Shown here one piece after another: positions 5,730 to 9,769 of a stretch of 9,769 nt of DNA. The stretch comes from Clostridiaceae bacterium Marseille-Q4145 (lineage in GTDB: Bacteria > Bacillota > Clostridia > Lachnospirales > Lachnospiraceae), in NCBI GenBank assembly GCA_018223365.1, contig JAGTTP010000003.1:1-9769 (forward strand), in the 5' to 3' direction. Position 1 is the stretch's first letter. Each line of letters begins with the position of its first letter. The position numbers were made by a program, and so were the translations under genes. Below the pieces are notes generated by a model that saw only the letters and a list, made by a program, of their open reading frames with translations, ran no database searches and was not told the origin of the DNA.

Positions 5730-6140
5730 TTACATCCAGCTGCTTTCCGCTTCATCCAGTTTCTTCACCAACGTATCTTTGAGAACGGTAAAAGCAGGAA
5801 TAAAACTATCGCGTATCAACAGAATCATTTCGTCCACTTCATCTTCATTGTATATATGGACAGAAGTACTTCTCTTTTTTAGCATAAGCAACCATACTTC
5901 CGAATCACTGATAAATCCTATTTTATAAGCAAGTTGTAGAATTTCACGCGACGATCCGGTCGAAGCTTCTTCTATGCCATGCATTCTCATGATTTCCTGT
6001 AAGGCTTTCCATGCAAGTTCGAAAGTAAGATTAAATTGTCCAATAATTCCTGTTCGATATATATCATTTGTTTCCGCCATCTTAAAATCAGCATTTGCTA
6101 GCACCGCCAGATAGTTTATGAAGTTATCAAGCTTTTTCAT
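5730..6140 (-). CDS. HEPN-domain toxin, nucleotidyltransferase substrate-binding family (HI0074/HepT-like)
   Basis: A 136-aa all-helical protein of the family often annotated as nucleotidyltransferase substrate binding protein. It carries the HEPN RNase motif as R90-x4-H95-x-Y97 (RSTSVHIY), exactly the RX4HXY form in which the partner MNT enzyme can AMPylate the tyrosine. It also has the family's typical GQFNLTFELAWKALQE (34-49) and REILQLAYKIGFI (65-77). The expected role is an RNA-cutting toxin held in check by its partner. The ATG at 6140 is used; it overlaps the MNT stop region by 14 bases, so translation is coupled. An in-frame ATG at 6155 would add five residues. It ends before the terminator at 5658-5698. 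Confidence 0.85.
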   Translation of the reverse strand: MKKLDNFINYLAVLANADFKMAETNDIYRTGIIGQFNLTFELAWKALQEIMRMHGIEEASTGSSREILQLAYKIGFISDSEVWLLMLKKRSTSVHIYNEDEVDEMILLIRDSFIPAFTVLKDTLVKKLDEAESSWM

Positions 6141-6417
6141 AAAGCACCATGCCATCCTTCTCTATTTCTTTTTTTAATTCATCGGAAATTGATGCATCCG
6201 CCTGTACCACATCGAACATCAGGAGCGAATGTATATTTTCCTTTACATCCCAATAAAAGCTATCAAAATCTCCACCGTATATTGCGATATCGACATCGCT
6301 TCTTTCTGTGTTCGTACCCCGTGCGCGGGAGCCAAACAGTACGATTTTCGTGACAGCATACTTTTGTGCAAAAGAACACAGTTCCCTTACTATTCGATCC
6401 GGTAAATGATATTTCAT
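6127..6417 (-). CDS. Minimal nucleotidyltransferase antitoxin (MNT, HI0073/MntA-like)
   Basis: A 96-aa polymerase-beta-type minimal nucleotidyltransferase. The active-site signature is complete: G29-S30 followed by ten residues, then D41-V-D43 (FGSRARGTNTERSDVDIA). A third acidic residue, D69, lies in LLMFDVVQ, as expected for catalysis. In characterised MNT/HEPN pairs such as MntA/HepT, this enzyme transfers AMP to the toxin's tyrosine and silences it. The order antitoxin then toxin, with a 14-base overlap, matches the HI0073/HI0074 arrangement. An AAGGGG ribosome site lies about 12 bases upstream of the ATG. The pair is likely a stabilisation or phage-defence module. Confidence 0.88.
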   Translation of the reverse strand: MKYHLPDRIVRELCSFAQKYAVTKIVLFGSRARGTNTERSDVDIAIYGGDFDSFYWDVKENIHSLLMFDVVQADASISDELKKEIEKDGMVLYEKA

Positions 6418-6439
6418 ATTCAGTATTGACCCCTTTATA

Positions 6440-6465
6440 TAAAATAAGTTCCAATATTTATTTTA
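6440..6465 (-). promoter_or_regulatory. AT-rich inverted repeat upstream of the MNT gene
   Basis: TAAAATAA (6440-6447) and TTATTTTA (6458-6465) are perfect 8-bp arms around a ten-base centre, starting about 23 bases upstream of the MNT start. A TATATA lies next to it on the minus strand. An operator for autoregulation is possible, but A/T-only arms arise easily by chance in such DNA. Confidence 0.3.
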
Positions 6466-6534
6466 GCTTAGCATAATTTTGCCTGATTAACAAGTTGTCC
6501 ATACTAATCACATCCGCAAACTTGAATTTTCAAA

Positions 6535-7137
6535 TTAGTCTTTGCAAATAACCTTTGAACCGTCACCGTCAATTACAATTCCCTGACGGTTGTTAATTGG
6601 GCATAGATTCAAATCCGAAAACTCAGTCATTATTTTCTCGGTAACTTTCTTAAATGGTGCTGTAAGATAATGCGGAAGAACATAGAAATCAATCAAATCA
6701 AGCCCTGCATCATCTTCTTGTGAGTAGTCCTCCGGCTTTTCATCCATTTGCTCGATATATTGGATGCTTGGAGCGCATATAATTGCGCCTGCCGACTCGC
6801 CGATCATCAATTTTCCATTTGCCAATTCCTTTTTCAGCAGCCCATCAGTTCCCGTTTTACGGAGCCGGTCCATAAGAAAAAAAGAATTTCCGCCGGTAAA
6901 ATATATCACATCTGCATCTTCAAAAACAGACTGTATCGTTGAATAAGCCTCCGTTGAAATATCAATTTCAGTTACGATTGCTCCCAACTTTTTGAATAAT
7001 TTTCGAGCCGAGCCGACATAACCGGTGTAGCCTTCACGCAGCGAAGCTGTTGGAATAAATGCGACTTTCTTATTTTCAATTTCTTCCTTTATCAGACTTC
7101 CTACACTTGAAAAATGCGAACATAAAAATAGTTTCAT
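6535..7137 (-). CDS. pepE: Peptidase E (S51 family alpha-aspartyl dipeptidase)
   Basis: A 200-aa cytoplasmic serine peptidase of class I glutamine-amidotransferase-like fold. The nucleophile elbow is GESAGAII (113-120, Ser115). It is preceded by VIYFTGGNSFFLMDRLRKTG (77-96) and followed by DFYVLPHYL (150-158, likely catalytic H156), in the family's usual order. S51 enzymes cleave N-terminal aspartyl dipeptides or act in cyanophycin breakdown. The length is slightly short but typical of Firmicute homologues, which may differ in substrate from Salmonella PepE. The ATG at 7137 has AAGGAG (7145-7150) seven bases upstream; the adjacent TTG at 7140 is too close. The group II intron's 3' end lies about ten bases upstream of that ribosome site, so this gene's leader is made by splicing. 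Confidence 0.85.
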   Translation of the reverse strand: MKLFLCSHFSSVGSLIKEEIENKKVAFIPTASLREGYTGYVGSARKLFKKLGAIVTEIDISTEAYSTIQSVFEDADVIYFTGGNSFFLMDRLRKTGTDGLLKKELANGKLMIGESAGAIICAPSIQYIEQMDEKPEDYSQEDDAGLDLIDFYVLPHYLTAPFKKVTEKIMTEFSDLNLCPINNRQGIVIDGDGSKVICKD

Positions 7138-7159
7138 CAATATTCTCCTTTATAGTCGA

Positions 7160-9028
7160 GTAGACTTACACCTCACAATGTAAGCCCCTCACAGAACCGT
7201 ACGTGCGGCTTTCCCGCATACGGCTCTTCATAATAATATTTACAGTATCAAAACAAGCTGACATATATCTTTGGCGTTGCCAATGGATAGTATTTCAGCA
7301 TTTCAATGAATCCTTCTCTTGTGTAACTCTTTCTGTCACTTCGTCTGTTCAGCACCTTAAACAGAAGCTCTCTGACTTGCTGCTTGTAGTTTGAAATCAT
7401 TCTGCCATTAAAGCTAATGCCATAGTACCTATAGTGACCGACTATCTTCAGATTAAGCATTCCCATTAGTTTCTTCAACGATTGGTCTCTATTCGCATAT
7501 AACCATACTTTAATGTCTCGGATTTTCTGTCTGAATTTCTTAGAACTTGTCTTTGGCATTATGTACGGCATGCCTTTGCGTGAACGTCCGCAGTAGAATG
7601 TGAATCCCAAGAAGTCGAATGTCTCTAATCTGGTAGACTCACCGCTCTTTTGCTTCGCCCTCGCAATGTAAGCACCACTTTGCAATAGACGGCTTTTGCT
7701 TTCCTCTAATTGCAAACCGAACTTTTCCATTCGTTCTTTTAGAAGCTTATAATAGTTTTCTGCTTCCCACTTGTATTGGAATCCTGCAACAAAATCATCT
7801 GCATAGACAATCAAAAAGTTATCTCCTTTGCACTCCTTGGTAATGATAAACTTATACCAAAGTGTCAATACATTATGCATGTAAATATTTGCAAGGATTG
7901 GACTTATGATATTCCCCTGTGCCGAGCCTTCTTCATTCATCATCAGTACTCCAGCATCTAACACTCCAACTTTTAGGTACTTCTTGACGAGACTGATAAT
8001 GTTAGGGTCTTTGATGTAGAGATTAAGGAACTTGATAATCCATTCATGTTTCATGTGGTCGAAGAAGCCTTTTATATCAGCATCCACGATATAACAGATT
8101 TTAGTGTTGTTTAGTCTCTTGTATAGTTCTTTTATTGCATCATGACATCCTCGATTAGGTCTGAATCCGTACATGCAGTTCAGAAATCTCGGTTCATAGA
8201 TAGCTTCCAATATCTTCTTTAATGCTAATTGAACTATTTTGTCCTCATAGCACGCAATTCCTAATGGTCGAAGTTTTCCATTGCTTTTAGGGATGTATAC
8301 CCTAATTGATGGCTGTGGCTTGTATGATTTTCTTTTCAGTCTCTCCACCAAGTCATCTATGTTTTGTTCCAGATTTCTCTCGTACTCTTTCTTAGTAATC
8401 TCATCAATGCCGACTGCTTTGTTACCGTCTAATTCTTTATGACATTGTAGAAGCATGTCTTTATTGATTAAATGATACAACGATGTGAACTCTGGTCTCG
8501 GCGTACTTGCCGATATTTCTGCTATTCTTTCTAATTTTGTTTCCATCAATACCTCCGTCCCTGAGTACGGTTGATGTGTCCTCAGAAAGACCATTATTAT
8601 GTAGCTCCCTTTCCTCCCTTGGCATTACCCAATTTCCTCGGTACTATGAAGCTATCCGACTGCCTATAGTTCATTTGACATTCTTCTGTTTTGCAGTTGT
8701 TTGCCATACTTGCCTAGGCAAGAAACCATAGGCTCTCCCCAGTTGGCTGAATAGTCACTATGTGAAACATAAAGTGCTCTTTGACCCCGCAGAAGTAAAC
8801 CACTTCTTACCATAATGACTTGGTTTATGTTGCTTTCCGCTGGAATTAAAGCGTCAGCCTTCTAGATGTCAAAATTTCGAGGCTCAATCACACTCTCTAT
8901 TTCCTCGCTGTCTACGCTTAGCAACTGCCATTACTGACAGCCACCCAAGACTCACTACTAGTGGTTGGTTAGACCTTACCAGACAGGCTTTCCACCTGCT
9001 AGACTATTCGCCCTTCGTCTGGGCGCAC
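7160..9028 (-). ncRNA. Group II intron (self-splicing ribozyme/retroelement), about 1.87 kb
   Basis: The 5' end is at 9028 on the minus strand and begins GTGCGCCC, the group II consensus. Domain V is at 7194-7226: GAGCCGTATGCGGG, then AAAG, then CCGCACGTACGGTTC. Domain VI is the following hairpin GCTTACA/TGTAAGT (about 7163-7185). The 3' end is placed at 7160 (...GTCTAC); an AC at 7155 is the alternative. The last six bases of the 5' exon, GGAATT (minus strand, 9034-9029), are perfectly complementary to AATTCC in domain I (8847-8842), a convincing IBS1-EBS1 pair. I found no clear EBS2. The maturase gene sits in domain IV. The 434 bases from 8595 to 9028 are 5' ribozyme domains without genes. 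Removing the intron joins the 26-bp repeat to the pepE ribosome site. Confidence 0.9.
7248..8546 (-). CDS. ltrA: Group II intron-encoded reverse transcriptase/maturase
   Basis: A 432-aa intron-encoded protein that helps its RNA fold and splice and copies it at the target site. Reverse transcriptase blocks in order: IPKSNGKLRPLGIACYEDKI (85-104), FRPNRGCHDAI (128-138), VDADIKGFFD (154-163; D155, D157), GSAQGNIISPILANIY (207-222) and the catalytic YADD (248-251). The maturase/thumb domain follows, with FDFLGFTF (310-317). The C-terminus ends RRSDRKSYTREGF...PLATPKIY with no H-N-H endonuclease domain, so retargeting would be endonuclease-independent. All catalytic residues are present, so it looks functional. 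The start at 8546 follows GGAGGT by four to five bases; a frame extending to 8594 adds 16 residues with no ribosome site. Confidence 0.93.
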   Translation of the reverse strand: METKLERIAEISASTPRPEFTSLYHLINKDMLLQCHKELDGNKAVGIDEITKKEYERNLEQNIDDLVERLKRKSYKPQPSIRVYIPKSNGKLRPLGIACYEDKIVQLALKKILEAIYEPRFLNCMYGFRPNRGCHDAIKELYKRLNNTKICYIVDADIKGFFDHMKHEWIIKFLNLYIKDPNIISLVKKYLKVGVLDAGVLMMNEEGSAQGNIISPILANIYMHNVLTLWYKFIITKECKGDNFLIVYADDFVAGFQYKWEAENYYKLLKERMEKFGLQLEESKSRLLQSGAYIARAKQKSGESTRLETFDFLGFTFYCGRSRKGMPYIMPKTSSKKFRQKIRDIKVWLYANRDQSLKKLMGMLNLKIVGHYRYYGISFNGRMISNYKQQVRELLFKVLNRRSDRKSYTREGFIEMLKYYPLATPKIYVSLF

Positions 9029-9033
9029 AATTC

Positions 9034-9059
9034 CGATTTCTCAGTTTCAAAAACTGGAA
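9034..9059 (-). repeat. 26-bp direct repeat, copy 1 (at the intron insertion point)
   Basis: Identical over 26 bases to copy 2, 94 bases further on (start-to-start 120). On the minus strand it starts TTCCAGTTTTTGAAACTGAG and ends AAATCG. This copy continues with GAATT into the intron, so with the added bases it runs from TTCC to GGAA. It contains the hairpin CAGTTT-TTG-AAACTG. Confidence 0.85.
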
Positions 9060-9127
9060 GTTATTACTCCAAAATAACCGGAAGCATAATCATAATAATT
9101 CCAAATAGGGCAAATAGACCACCACAT
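9047..9127 (-). CDS. Possible 26-aa small peptide between the two 26-bp repeats
   Basis: An ATG at 9127 lies ten bases after a good ribosome site (AAAGGAG, about 9138-9144) and opens a 26-codon frame beginning MWWSICPIWNYYDY. It ends ITSSF at a TGA inside repeat copy 1. It is aromatic-rich and unlike anything I recognise. A second frame over the same bases reads GGLFALFGIIMIMLPVIL, a membrane-helix-like string, but has no start codon, so the segment could equally be a fragment of a lost membrane-protein gene. Treat it as a candidate only. Confidence 0.25.
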   Translation of the reverse strand: MWWSICPIWNYYDYASGYFGVITSSF

Positions 9128-9153
9128 ATTTACCATCTCCTTTAGCAAATTTT

Positions 9154-9179
9154 CGATTTCTCAGTTTCAAAAACTGGAA
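9154..9179 (-). repeat. 26-bp direct repeat, copy 2 (downstream of the GNAT pseudogene)
   Basis: Exact match to copy 1. On the minus strand it follows GGTAAA directly after the GNAT remnant. It lies within a larger hairpin made by GCAAATTTT (9145-9153) and AAAATTTGC (9219-9227), 9-bp perfect arms. TAAATTCCAGTT at its start also occurs right after the PNPOx gene stop (about 4613-4624). Confidence 0.85.
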
Positions 9180-9186
9180 TTTACCA

Positions 9187-9533
9187 TCATGTAATATGCT
9201 TTTTATACGTTCCAAAAGAAAATTTGCTCAGGAGCATTTCGTACTCTTTCGCATCAAAGTGTCCAAAACGATGATTTTTTCTGTATTCTGTTTCAGCCAG
9301 TCAAGTATCTTAGTACCATAGCCCTTTGATCTGATCAGGTCATTTACTGCCAGATAAAGCACAAAGATATATTTATTATCATCAGCCGTATACAAAACTC
9401 CGCAGAACTGATCATCATCATAAAAGGCTCTGAAATTGACACTTTTACGAAATGCCAACACTCTTAACAACCACATCGGTATCTACTCATTCTGGGGAAA
9501 TGCAGTTTTCATTAAACGGCAGACATCTTTGTA
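9187..9533 (-). pseudogene. Decayed GNAT-family N-acetyltransferase
   Basis: GNAT enzymes transfer acetyl from acetyl-CoA to an amine. Reading from 9533 on the minus strand gives YKDVCRLMKTAFPQNE, an in-frame TAG (9483-9485), then IPMWLLRVLAFRKSVNFRAF, LYLAVNDLIRSKGYGTKILD and KIIVLD. RSKGYG is the acetyl-CoA pyrophosphate loop (motif A, Q/RxxGxG). After LD the frame ends early at 9228. The next frame gives DAKEYEMLLSKFSFGTYKKHIT to a stop at 9187, which fits a continuation after a frameshift near 9260. So there are three lesions: loss of the first codons at an IS right end, a nonsense codon (probably from CAG), and a frameshift. An internal ATG at 9476 would give 82 residues, too short for a working GNAT fold. 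Confidence 0.7.
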
Positions 9534-9769
9534 GTGAACCTCACATGACTAGAAGTCACATGCTTCTCAGCCGCTTTAAGCGGCAAGACTAAATATCGGC
9601 GGATACGCCTGTAACTTAGTTGCACAGATATGTGCAATTACTCAGGCCGGATACGGCATGAATCCCACATCACAGGTAGTCCTCTGTATATCTGCCTGCA
9701 TCTATGCCGCCTGCATACTGCCCAGTTCTGTACTGAGCAAAAGCAGATCTGCATAAACACATGAGGTTC
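9534..9769 (-). mobile_element. Right end of an IS200/IS605 tnpB-type element with omega-RNA-like structure
   Basis: On the minus strand this region ends GAAGCATGTGACTTCTAGTCATGTGAGGTTCAC, split here as GAAGCATGTGACTTC and TAGTCATGTGAGGTTCAC. This resembles the gac-TTTA-gtc...GGTTCAC right ends of IS605/IS1341 elements, where the TnpB guide RNA ends. The sequence immediately after it (9533 downwards) is GNAT coding sequence, as expected for an insertion into that gene, and would serve as guide. Upstream are hairpins GCCGCT/AGCGGC (9570-9584), GGCG/CGCC (9598-9609), TTGCACA/TGTGCAA (9620-9637) and GCCG/CGGC (9646-9657). Two frames are open to the right edge but I cannot recognise a TnpB C-terminus in either, so tnpB itself is not seen. 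The call rests on pattern memory and context. Confidence 0.5.

Noticed and set aside
5124..9059. A classical integron attC array
   Set aside because: No integrase is visible and I could not find matching GTTRRRY/RYYYAAC core sites at the gene junctions. Only a repeated-junction idea remains.

Overview
The window looks like accessory DNA of a low-GC gut Firmicute, probably in Clostridia/Lachnospiraceae. Supporting this are AT-rich intergenic DNA, strong AGGAGG-type ribosome sites, frequent GTG starts, and protein types common in integrative elements of that group. The taxonomic call is inference. No integrase, relaxase or core housekeeping gene is visible.

Left third (1-4340). The left edge holds the first 44 codons of an IS200/IS605-type tnpA on the minus strand. 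This element appears to have interrupted a three-helix membrane protein of conjugative-element type, leaving its C-terminal part at about 228-593. Next come an AraC-family regulator (817-1728) and a 79-aa protein (1817-2056) whose Shine-Dalgarno lies in an inverted repeat. A tight plus-strand set follows: HD-domain hydrolase (2133-2732), maltose/galactoside-type O-acetyltransferase (2744-3346) and HAD phosphatase (3336-3971). A 14-bp perfect stem at 4047-4084 separates these from a convergent 78-aa DUF6061-like gene (4090-4326).

Middle and right (4620-9533). All genes are on the minus strand. Read in transcription order they are: a decayed GNAT acetyltransferase, a group II intron with its maturase, peptidase E, an MNT/HEPN toxin-antitoxin pair, a VOC/glyoxalase protein and a NimA-like PNPOx-fold flavoprotein. 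They are small, unrelated single genes. Three leaders (pepE, VOC, PNPOx) share AAATCGGAA just upstream of the ribosome site. Two exact 26-bp copies of a longer repeat containing this motif lie between GNAT and pepE, and the intron sits at the edge of one copy. This resembles an array assembled around a repeated junction sequence, which is the most interesting possibility here.

Right edge (9534-9769). A structured region reads like the right end and guide-RNA (omega-RNA-like) segment of an IS200/IS605 tnpB element inserted near the start of the GNAT gene. It contains three hairpins with the same four-base loop.
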